DNA of 64,000 nucleotides from Amoebidium appalachense (lineage: Eukaryota; Ichthyosporea): contig CAVNZM010000005.1 of NCBI GenBank assembly GCA_963693365.1, positions 558,001 through 622,000 of the forward strand, read 5' to 3'. Below, piece after piece: positions 40,253-49,108 of the stretch. The notes below the pieces were generated by a model that made no database searches, was not told the origin of the DNA, and worked only from the letters and a program-made list of their open reading frames with translations. Both the position numbers and the translations under genes were made by a program. The number at the start of each line of letters is the position of its first letter. Within the stretch, counting starts at the first letter, position 1.

Positions 40253-42499
40253 ATGCCAAGATCTTGTGCTGTCTACGGCTGCACAACTAATTACAAAGGG
40301 CACGAGAGTGCATCTTGTTTTGCTTTTCCTAACCAAACTAAAGAGCCCGAGCGTTTTCACAAGTGGGTCAGTTTCTGCAAACGCCAAGACTTAACGGTAA
40401 ATAGTAACACAAGCTGTATAGGTATTTGTATCAAACATTTTAGGCCCGAACAACTTGACCTAGGTTTTGACTACAAAGATCCTAAAACAGATATATCTCG
40501 GTTTATTAAACATTCCCACCCGAGGTGCAAAGAGAATCAGATTCCTTGCATATTCAACACAGAACTGAATATAGTCATAGAGGAAAAGACACCCAGGAGA
40601 AACCCAGAGGATAGACGAGAAGAGCAAAACAAACGAGCAAAGCTCCAGGAAGAGGCTGAGAAGGCCCGGCTAGAACAACTTGACACCATACACTCGTTCA
40701 GCGAGTTGTGCGACAACTTCTTAGACCGTCTAAATAGCGTAGGCACGCTGGGGCTCTGGCAAGTCACACAAACGAGCAGTGAAAGCATACAAGCGGTACT
40801 GCTGTTAACAGTTACCCCGTCATTTCCCGGCGGGGTGCCCTTTCCCTTTGTGGGGGCAGTGGTAACTGTTGATCACTCGTGCACTCAACCTTTGTGCTTC
40901 GATAAGCACGTTGGTTATGCACTCTGGGCCACCTTTTCTTTTGGGAAACTATCCTTAACACTCGGGTTTTAAATGTTTGCAGATAGTCCTTGTGGAGTAT
41001 CTAAAGGACGACCTCAACTGGGTCTACGTTCTTCTGGGCAAGATTATGACCGACCAGTTGGAGGGTCGGTTTGGACACTACAGGGAAATGAACGGAGGCA
41101 ATTACCACATTTCCACCCGCCAGGTAGCCTCTTCCCTCCACCCTTGTTCCCCCCCCCCCCCCCCCCCCCTTCCTCCTCCCCCCACTCCTTTTTTTCTGAG
41201 ACAATTTTTCAGAGTCCCTCCCCCTCCCCCCTCCCCCTCGTTCCCAACCAACACCACCAACACCACCACCATCCACCCCCCCACCCCCTCCCTTTTCTAC
41301 TACTCCCCCCCCCCCCCCCCCCCCCCTTCTTTTTTATTCGGATCCTAGAAGGCTTACCCCCACCTTCCTTTCTTAACACCAATTGCCAAAAGAAGTAATC
41401 CTCCTCCCCCCCCCCCCCCCTCCCTCCCCTTCACCCCCCTCCCTTTTCCACCTCCATTTCCCAGATCCTCTCCTTACCGACACAAGCATTGCATTAACTT
41501 CCAAACACCCAAATCAGCCGGCTGCAGCTGGCAACTATTTATGGTCTGTGCGGTGCTCTACATCTGCACAGTTGTAAATCAGGATAATGCCAAGCTAACG
41601 GAAGGTGTGATATTGAACAGGTGCTTGAGTCTGAGCGGCGCATCCGGCTCATCAACCTCTTCACGTTCCGCCGGGGCACGGGGAAGGCCGTGGGCATCAG
41701 CACTCTCAAGCAGGCCGTCAAGTTCAACGAAACTGCCCTGCTGGCCAAGCCTGCCGTGGAACTGGACGTTCTGCTGCAGCCCTTCTCCAGCATTGGCGCT
41801 CTGTTGGCTGCCATCACCGTCCCCAACAAGAGCGTGGTCGTCTTTCTCGCCGGCTACGCCTGCTTCAAGACGGGGCGGGGCTGCAGCTGCAAGCAGTGCC
41901 GTGGGCGCTTGTTCAGCAGCCGCCGCCTGGTGGTGGAGATCCCAGCCAGCGTCAGAGCCCAGCTTGGGCCGGACGTCATCGACACGTCATACCTGGAAGC
42001 CATCGACCGTGGGGGGCTTTCTACTCCCTCCTACGCGGCCTATGTGGTCGCGGAGACCACTGTGCGCGTGATGGAGTGCCTCACCAGCAAGGAGCTGGAG
42101 GGCAAGTTTCTGCACGCCGGCTCCCACCGCCTGCTGGTTCACACGCTCGCGGTTCAGCACGCCAAGAGCCGGCCGGAGACAAAGACAATTCGATGCATTA
42201 CTTGTGAGGAGTGCGGGGAGGACACGGCGCAGTACCTCGACGGCATCGCCATGAGAATGACCAACATTCTGCTCAACAACTACACCAAGGAACGCAACGC
42301 GAAAAAGAAAACACCAACCAACAAGCCAAACCGGCAAACCAAGAAATACGAGAGTGCATCAACCGGTTTATTGGGGGCGCACGCCGCGGACGAAGGCCCC
42401 AGCGCCAGCGACGACGTGGAGGCTGTGCTCGAGGAGGAGGACTTCGACGTTTTCTCGTTTTTGAACGACGACGCACTGGGTGCGTTGTGTGAGACTTAG
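40253..42499 (+). CDS. THAP-domain P-element/THAP9-like transposase lacking a recognisable catalytic core, 3 exons
   Basis: Exons 40253-40861 (donor GTAACT), 40983-41123 and 41621-42499 (TAG) join in phase 0, about 542 aa. The N-terminus is a THAP zinc finger (C5, C10, then C-I-K-H-F), followed by a charged coiled coil (EEQNKRAKLQEEAEKARLEQ). The C-terminal half has TDQLEGRFGHYREMNGGNYH and ISTRQVLESERRIRL, the conserved tail of P/THAP9-type transposases, and a C-x-C-x2-C segment (GCSCKQCRGR). What is missing is the RNase-H-like DDE core with its GTP-binding insertion, which normally lies between these parts; only about 250 bp separates them. Length is well below the roughly 750-900 aa of full transposases. 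It is either an internally deleted copy or a derived DNA-binding protein. The exact donor of exon 1 is a choice; GTAGGC near 40739 is an alternative. Confidence 0.72.
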
Positions 42500-42702
42500 G
42501 CAGTTATAGGCAGTGATGATTGCGTCTGGTAGTTTAGCGTAATGTTTGCACAAGTTTTGCACTAAAATTAGTCTGATGTAGGAGACCCCGGAGGGGCACG
42601 TAAGATTTCATTTTTCGATCACCCTACTCTTTACACGTAATCTGGAGTATTAGTCTATTGCGTGCCTCGGCCCGGTGTGCTATTTAGGAGGCCTTGCACT
42701 GC

Positions 42703-42874
42703 ACACATGTCCTACCCCCGGATTCCGGCACTTTTTTCTAGCTCGGAAATAATGCATCAACCAGCGCCCGACCCGACCGAGATACGTCCAAATTGGCGCT
42801 GGTTCAGGCGGTATAGGGGGAGCGCCCAGGAGGGCGTTCGATGGCTGGGTCGGGCTTTGTGATGGCATGCGGAA

Positions 42875-42909
<35 letters not shown>

Positions 42910-43039
42910 GCTCGGAAATGATAGTCTAAATTCGGCGGGGCTCATGCAGGAAAGGGCGGGCGGCCGGAGGACTTTCCAGGGCTAGGGTCGCCACCGTGCG
43001 CGAGGTGTAGGCCCAGCTTTGCGTTTGTTTGCTACCGAA
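42703..43039 (+). repeat. Left arm of a long inverted repeat (foldback element)
   Basis: About 337 bp, almost exactly the reverse complement of 52734-53064, including a poly-T tract (42881-42906). The outer end ACACATGTCC meets CTGC, and the right arm's outer GGACATGTGT is also followed by CTGC, a possible 4-bp target duplication. The left end overlaps the P-like element's target duplication by two bases. Confidence 0.85.
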
Positions 43040-43340
43040 AAGCTTTATGTTTACTAAGTGCGCTGAATGCACACCATATGCATGCTGTATGCATACTGAA
43101 CCATAGTAAACGAGCGCCATAGGAAGTTCTCCTCTGTGCCCTTTGGCCTGTGAGTGTGTACCTCATGCATGCAAGCTGCGAGCGGGTGCCAGTGTGCAGT
43201 GAAATAATATGCACACACGTTGCCTCCGTGGCTCCTGCTGCAGCTGCCGACGCGCACTCTGTGTGCTACCTGAAGGAGTGGTTTGACCATGATGCAGGCT
43301 GGTGCGCAGACATACAGTGTCACAGTGGAGTCTGTGACAC

Positions 43341-43347
43341 GTGCTTG

Positions 43348-43436
<89 letters not shown>

Positions 43437-43528
43437 TCCCTCTCCGATCTCTCTCTCTCTCTCTCTCTCTCTCAGGCTCTCTCTTTCTCTCTCTCTCTCT
43501 CTCTCCGCTCTCTCTCTCTCTCTCTCTC
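43341..43528 (+). repeat. (CT)n microsatellite left of the gypsy element
   Basis: Nearly pure CT for 190 bp. It continues on the other side of the gypsy element, which therefore inserted into a CT array. Confidence 0.95.
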
Positions 43529-43579
43529 TGACATATACTAATCCGTCTCAGCAGATTAGCCTAAGTCTACGATCGAGAT

Positions 43580-43618
<39 letters not shown>

Positions 43619-44258
43619 GGCCCGGGTCCACAGATCATCAAGATCAAGTCCGGGGCCTCAAGATAGCTGTACAGCTGCGTGCATCTTGCCTCTGCCGGCG
43701 CAGGGCATTGGACCACGTCAGCCGGGACAGCCGTCCAATAGAATTCTAATTAGTGTGTAGGATAGATCGTAGGAGGACTTAGGAATGTCATTGTTCGGGC
43801 AGAAGCCCTTTTGTAAGGATTGGCAAGGTTTGATAGTATATGTTGCCAAACGTATTTATATATTTAGATGTAGAGGAAAGGGGGGGGAGGGAGGGGGGGA
43901 GGATAGTATGAAATGTAGATTTAGACTCTGCGGTGCCACTAGGGGGAGGGTGAGGGGTGAGACTTGGATAAATATATTAGTTGAGTAGATCGACTTAGCT
44001 CGTGCAGGCGCACGATAAAAGTAGATCGGAATGTTAATGGAATGTGGCATCGTAGGGGGCCAGGTGATGATGATCTTGTAGGGCACGGCCTTGATGGCCT
44101 CAGTCGTAACTTAGACTCAATCCGTACGGATCTAAGTTTGCCCGTCGGAGCCTGGTCTTAATAAACTTTACCGTTTTTCTGTACACGTTCGTTCCTTTTC
44201 GTGTGTGTACACTTAGTAGAGTGCCGCGTCTCTAGTACACATACATTAGGATACGACA
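43529..44258 (+). repeat. 5' LTR of the gypsy element
   Basis: 730 bp, TG…CA ends, with AATAAA at 44160-44165 as poly(A) signal and a long G run near 43580-43617. Confidence 0.93.
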
Positions 44259-44267
44259 AGCTACACC
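44259..44267 (+). promoter_or_regulatory. Presumed primer-binding site of the gypsy element
   Basis: AGCTACACC directly follows the 5' LTR. The same nonamer follows the 5' LTR of the nested element in 55470-58168 (minus strand). It does not start with TGG, so it does not pair with a tRNA 3' CCA end. Confidence 0.5.
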
Positions 44268-44345
44268 TTTCTTTTAGTGCGGTTTTTCGCGCTAGGGTAA
44301 CGCGGTGACAGTTCCTTCTGGGCTGTTGCTACACCTCAAACACAC

Positions 44346-44376
<31 letters not shown>

Positions 44377-44414
44377 ATAAACACAACCACACGAGTTAGG
44401 GCACACACCACACA

Positions 44415-45749
44415 ATGGCTAAGTTTAACGTAGACATGTTCTACGCATTGGCAGCGGAGGATAGCTCCCTGCACACACAGGTACCACAGGTTCATACACT
44501 AGACGTTAGACAGACCACAGCTTTCAGTTTTACACTCAAACACGACTCGGAAATCCCTAGGTGGCTTAGGACACTCCTAGCTAACACACCCACACTAGTG
44601 TTAGACACAAAGAAGGCCCCCACTGTGGCGGCCTCGTGCTTAATGATCAAACAGTGCATCGACCACAAAACAATGGCCGACTTATGCACCCTGATGGAGG
44701 AGCACCCGTACCGGGCCGAGCAGGCCCCCCAGGTGACGGCTCGTATATACGAGCAGCAGTACGACGAGGGGAGGGACGAGATGGTGTCCCGGACACTCGG
44801 CCAGAAACGTCTGGCCGCACGGTTCATCCCCGACGACGAGGACGAGAACAGCACCGACGACGTGGACGGGGAGCTCGAGGCCTTCACACGGCCGGAAAAC
44901 GAGCTCGAGTATACGGCCCGGCTCGTCGGCCGATACCTGACGGCCGACCGGCGCCGTACCTTCCGGGCCCAGCTCAGAGAATGGAAGTATACCTTTCCCA
45001 CACTAGATATGTCCCCCGTAGAAGCTCGTGCATTCTTTGAGAGGGAATATCGGGTCTTTGAGGACCTTTGTGAGTTAGCTGGTGACGTGAGTGATAGGGA
45101 AAAATTCGAGTTTGCTCGTAAGGCTCTCTCTGTAAACACAGACACTGCACGCATGTTTGGGGAGCATGATGATGTAGATGAGGTGGTGTTGCATGTTAAA
45201 CGTCACTTGCTTGCCATGCACGAGGTGAAGTTCAATAAGAGGGATAAAAAGGAGGTGATGGAAGTAGACAAGAAAAAGAAGGAGAGTGGACAGAAGGGGG
45301 AAAAAGAGAAAAAAGAGGGTGAACAGCCAGATGCACTCACCATGTTGGTCAAGCAGGTTGCCGAGCTCTCCCAGGCCGTCTTTTCTGGCCGAGGGGGCTT
45401 CGGCTTCCGAGGTGGCCGTGGCGGCGACCGGGGTGGACACGGCGGTCGTGGCCGAGGTGGACGTGGAGGACAACAGCAGCAGTTCACCGAGAGGTTTGCC
45501 CCTTATCTTGCTCGTGGTGGTGGGCAGGGTAGAGGGAGGGGTGGAAATGGTGGTGAGAGAGGCCGAGGGGGGCAGGGGGGAAGGGGGGGCCGTGGTGCAC
45601 ACGGTGGGCCCCCCCAGCATGACCGGGCTCCCGGTTATGCTTTGCGCCAAGGTTTTGAAGTCCCCCCTGGCCCCTTCTTTGGTGCATGTTACTTTTGTGG
45701 CCGGCAAGGGCACTCTGCTGCATATTGCCGTAGTTACAAGAGCTATTGA
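44415..45749 (+). CDS. Gypsy Gag with RGG-rich region and CCHC knuckle
   Basis: 444 aa from ATG to TGA. The N-terminal half is an acidic/helical capsid-like region; a lysine-rich stretch (KKKKESGQKGEKEKKEG) is followed by a Gly/Arg-rich nucleic-acid-binding segment. A zinc knuckle lies at the C-terminus (C425-x2-C428-x4-H433-x4-C438). The frame stays open after the TGA up to 46331, which could be used if the stop is read through. Confidence 0.88.
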   Translation: MAKFNVDMFYALAAEDSSLHTQVPQVHTLDVRQTTAFSFTLKHDSEIPRWLRTLLANTPTLVLDTKKAPTVAASCLMIKQCIDHKTMADLCTLMEEHPYRAEQAPQVTARIYEQQYDEGRDEMVSRTLGQKRLAARFIPDDEDENSTDDVDGELEAFTRPENELEYTARLVGRYLTADRRRTFRAQLREWKYTFPTLDMSPVEARAFFEREYRVFEDLCELAGDVSDREKFEFARKALSVNTDTARMFGEHDDVDEVVLHVKRHLLAMHEVKFNKRDKKEVMEVDKKKKESGQKGEKEKKEGEQPDALTMLVKQVAELSQAVFSGRGGFGFRGGRGGDRGGHGGRGRGGRGGQQQQFTERFAPYLARGGGQGRGRGGNGGERGRGGQGGRGGRGAHGGPPQHDRAPGYALRQGFEVPPGPFFGACYFCGRQGHSAAYCRSYKSY

Positions 45750-46312
45750 GTTCCGGGGGAGGGGGAAGCTGGGGTCACTGAGGGAGGGGGGGGGGACAGT
45801 ATCGGTCCCCCCCAGGTTGCAGAGAACCTTCACCCTCCCCCACCCCAGGTTAAGCTTCCCTTTGCCCCCTCACCGCCCCGATACGTGTGGGAGCCGGGCA
45901 TCGTCGTGGGTCCTCAAGACAGCGTCGAGGTGGTATGGCATGAATGTTTGTGGGGTGACTCTACCAAAGGTATGAATGGTGTGAATGTTTTGTGGTTGGG
46001 GGAGGTTCCCCAGCCACAAGTGGATGGTCTCAGTGTTTCTTGTCCCAACCCGGTGTTTGTTCTAACCACACCGGAGGGGGTTTCTGTGCCATTGTTTCCG
46101 GGAGGGGGGGGGACACACACGAGTAAAGGGGGAAGGGGGGGAAGGCACAGACACATAGAAACACACCACCACAACAACATACGACGGTTGCAGACACACC
46201 TACACCCACACACACACCCACACATACACCACACACACACACACCACCCACCCACACATCACACACACACACTCCACCACCACCCACATCACATACACAC
46301 CCCACCCCACCC

Positions 46313-49048
46313 GTGCAGGCACCACAGGTAGGTATGTTGCACGTAGGTATCGAGGGTGTGAGTCTTCGTGGGCAGGGATTGGGAGTGAGTGATGATGTGT
46401 TGCTTGAATTGGAGGAGGATTTAGTTGGTTTTAGCCGGCATTATATAGACGTATGGTTAGCTGATGGTAAGTTGAAGGCTGTTGCTTTGCTCGATGGAGG
46501 GGCTCAGGTTAATTGTGTGCATGCTTCGTTTATTCGTCGTTTTAATCAGGCCGGGGGGGAAATTCCTATATTAGATGCTTCTAGCACAGCCTTAGGTAGT
46601 GCTAATAATAGTAGTATGTCTGTGGAAGGTGTTTGTGTGTTGCCGTGTGAGATAGGTGGCCAGGCTATGCATATTGCTTGTTATGTGGTTAAGGATTTAG
46701 CTCAAAGTGTTTTGTTGGGAGCCCCATTTTTCCGTAGACATGTGAATGCTTTGTTTGAACGTACGAATGTTTTAGAATTGCAGTCCGGCGTTAAAATTAA
46801 AACCCATGATGGGCTCGACGGTTATCAGTCTGGTGCTAGAACGGTAGCTGAAGTAGTAATCGAGCCTTATCAGTGCCAAACGGTACGTGTCCGGGCCGGC
46901 AATCATGTTAGGATAGGGGATTTAGGGGTTTTTACTCCGAAAACCCCATTTCAGGAGGTGGCCCAATGGACCCTTAGTAGGGTATGGCCGGATAAGACAA
47001 TAGAAATAGAATTAGTGAATCCGGGCATCGAGCCTATAGTGATTAGGTCAGGTGTTTCCGTCGGTAGTTTCACTAATGAGATTGGTAGTATAGAGGTCTC
47101 TCTTATTACCCAAAAGGAGGATGCCGGCTCGAAGGGTGACTCAGGAGGAGGGGGAACAACTTTATTTAACGTTAGCCACCAAAATGTCACCCGACACGAT
47201 GGGGGGGGGGACCGGGACAGCACCGGTCCCACTCCCCCGACCCCCAAGAGGAAGGAGGGTCACCCCGGGTGTGAGAATGTGCAGGCAAGGGGGGAGGGTG
47301 TTGGTCTAACCCGTGGATCTGACGGGTTAACCAACACCGTGGGGGGCAGGGTGGCCACAGACCTGGCCCCCCACATACATGCACTAACTCATCAGGAATT
47401 GCCCGGGGGCATTGGTGTGCCGGGGGGAGGGGGGGGTGCTAAGGGTGACCGCCTATATCCGGAGGTACCTCAACCTCACCCCGAGCAGCACCGATGTAAT
47501 ACAGGAGGTGAAATGTTAAGTGGCACTCCGGTGAATAAGGATGCATCCACTTGTGATGGGGGTAACCCGGAGTTAGTATTGCCGTTTGGTATGAAGGAGG
47601 GGGATTGGACGGTAGAACAGAAAAAATTGCTAGCTAAGTTATTTGATAGGACTCGGTTTGCATTTCTGGCCGATGATAACGAAGTAGGCTTCGTGAAAGG
47701 GTTTGAAATGCAGATCGACACAGGTGATAATAGGCCGGTAGTGATGCCTAGCTATAGAATGGAGCAGTATAAATTGTCGGATGCGCTAATAATAGTGAGT
47801 GATATGTTAAAAAAGGGTCATGTGGAGCATAGTTCGAGTCCGTGGAGAAGTCCGGTGCTATTGGTTAAGAAGCCCGACGGGTCTTGGCGCCTAGTGAACG
47901 ATTACAGGGCTCTGAATCGGATCACTAAGGCAGACCAATGGCCTCTCCCTAACATAGACGAGCAGCTTTCACAGCTGCACGGCTATACTCACTTTGCTAA
48001 ACTTGATTTAAAAGCAGCTTTTTGGCAGATAAGGTTGGAGGAGAGCAGCAAGGAGAAGACTGCCTTTGCACTGGGTGACCAGCTGTTCCAGTACAAGGTG
48101 GTGCCGATGGGTTTGCTCTCCTCTCCAGCTATGTTGTGCCGGGTAATGTATAAAATTCTCCACCCTCATTTGGATGTATGCCACCCTTATTTGGATGATG
48201 TTTTAATTAAAGGTAGGTCATTTGAGGAGTTAGTTAATAATTGTGAAAAAGTATTTTTAGCTTTGGGTGAGTCTGGTCTTCGTATTAGCGGTAGCAAGAC
48301 TGTGATTGGTGTGCCGGAGGTTAAGTTTTTAGGTCATATTGTGTCTAGTAATGGTCTTTCCCCTGATCCGGAGAAAATCCGGGCCATAGTTGAGTGGCCC
48401 CGTCCTCAGACTGTCACTCAACTAAGGCAATTTTTAGGTTTAACTAATTATCTTCGTCGTTATATTAAGGACTATAGTATGCTTGCTTTGCCGTTAACTA
48501 GTCAGACGGGGGGGGAGAAGAAGAATAGAATAGATTGGAATGTTGATGCTGTTTCTGCTTTCGAAAAGCTTAAGTTAGCTTTGCAGTCTTCGAGTATGCT
48601 TGTTCATCCTGATTTTTCGGCCGGGGGGGGGATGTTTAAAGTTCGGTGCGATGCAAGTAAGGTTGCTGAGGGGGCCGTGTTATATCAAGTGCAGGAGGGG
48701 CAGGATAGAGTGATTGCTTATGCTAGTCGTTCATTTAGTAAAAGTGAACGTAGATATAGCAATCCGGAGAGAGAGTCCCATGCTATCTTTTGGGCAGTCT
48801 CACAGGCATGGAGGTATATACTCGCAGGCAGGACGTTTGAGGTCTACACCGACCACAAGCCCTGCCTAGCCATGGCCGGCACCACTCGTCTGGTCAACGA
48901 GAGGATGCAGAAGTGGGCCGCGGCTCTCGGTGAGTTCTCCTATAAATTGTTTTATGCCAAGGGTGAAACAATGGTCGACTGTGATGCTCTCTCTCGTGCT
49001 GCTTATATTTTGTTTGAAGAAGAGAAGGAGGGGGAGGGGGGGGGATAG
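46313..49048 (+). CDS. Gypsy Pol part 1: protease, reverse transcriptase, RNase H
   Basis: 911 codons; the frame starts without an ATG (first possible codon GTG), so it is probably made by frameshift or splicing from Gag. The protease motif reads LLDGGAQVN, with D-G-G where D-[ST]-G is usual, and later VLLGAPFF. Reverse transcriptase shows VKKPDGSWRLVNDYRALN, KLDLKAAFWQIRL, PMGLLSSPA and catalytic YLDD. RNase H shows RCDASKVAEGAVL, YTDHKPCL and DCDALSRA. It ends in a G-rich tail with TAG immediately followed by TGA in the same frame. A splice-like acceptor GTGCAG is at 46313-46318. Confidence 0.9.
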   Translation: MQAPQVGMLHVGIEGVSLRGQGLGVSDDVLLELEEDLVGFSRHYIDVWLADGKLKAVALLDGGAQVNCVHASFIRRFNQAGGEIPILDASSTALGSANNSSMSVEGVCVLPCEIGGQAMHIACYVVKDLAQSVLLGAPFFRRHVNALFERTNVLELQSGVKIKTHDGLDGYQSGARTVAEVVIEPYQCQTVRVRAGNHVRIGDLGVFTPKTPFQEVAQWTLSRVWPDKTIEIELVNPGIEPIVIRSGVSVGSFTNEIGSIEVSLITQKEDAGSKGDSGGGGTTLFNVSHQNVTRHDGGGDRDSTGPTPPTPKRKEGHPGCENVQARGEGVGLTRGSDGLTNTVGGRVATDLAPHIHALTHQELPGGIGVPGGGGGAKGDRLYPEVPQPHPEQHRCNTGGEMLSGTPVNKDASTCDGGNPELVLPFGMKEGDWTVEQKKLLAKLFDRTRFAFLADDNEVGFVKGFEMQIDTGDNRPVVMPSYRMEQYKLSDALIIVSDMLKKGHVEHSSSPWRSPVLLVKKPDGSWRLVNDYRALNRITKADQWPLPNIDEQLSQLHGYTHFAKLDLKAAFWQIRLEESSKEKTAFALGDQLFQYKVVPMGLLSSPAMLCRVMYKILHPHLDVCHPYLDDVLIKGRSFEELVNNCEKVFLALGESGLRISGSKTVIGVPEVKFLGHIVSSNGLSPDPEKIRAIVEWPRPQTVTQLRQFLGLTNYLRRYIKDYSMLALPLTSQTGGEKKNRIDWNVDAVSAFEKLKLALQSSSMLVHPDFSAGGGMFKVRCDASKVAEGAVLYQVQEGQDRVIAYASRSFSKSERRYSNPERESHAIFWAVSQAWRYILAGRTFEVYTDHKPCLAMAGTTRLVNERMQKWAAALGEFSYKLFYAKGETMVDCDALSRAAYILFEEEKEGEGGG

Positions 49049-49108
49049 TGAGAGACGGGGGGGGAGGGGGGGGAAGGGGGGGCGAGTGAGCAGAAAGGAA
49101 TAGATGCT

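Larger units (their letters stand above)
39595..42696 (+). mobile_element. P-superfamily-like DNA transposon with 8-bp target duplication
   Basis: The 3.1-kb element is flanked by the direct repeat CACTGCAC (39587-39594 and 42697-42704), the 8-bp duplication length known for P elements. It begins CAAGGCCTC and ends GAGGCCTTG. A terminal inverted repeat of about 36 bp matches perfectly between about 39641-39676 and 42660-42696. The left end carries three tandem copies of the outer AAGGCCTCYTAAATAGCAC unit, so the complementary copy is the innermost. About 40 bp inside both ends is a second short inverted motif (AAGAGTAGGG / CCCTACTCTT), recalling the subterminal 11-bp repeats of P elements. 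It encodes the THAP transposase-like gene at 40253-42499. Confidence 0.8.

Noticed and set aside
43141-43541. Ser-Leu repeat frames
   Set aside because: Translations of the CT microsatellite flanking the gypsy element.
45885-46331. Possible extra ORF after gypsy Gag
   Set aside because: It is the Gag frame continuing after the TGA and ends in His/Thr repeats from CA-rich DNA; reported as a recoding question, not as a gene.
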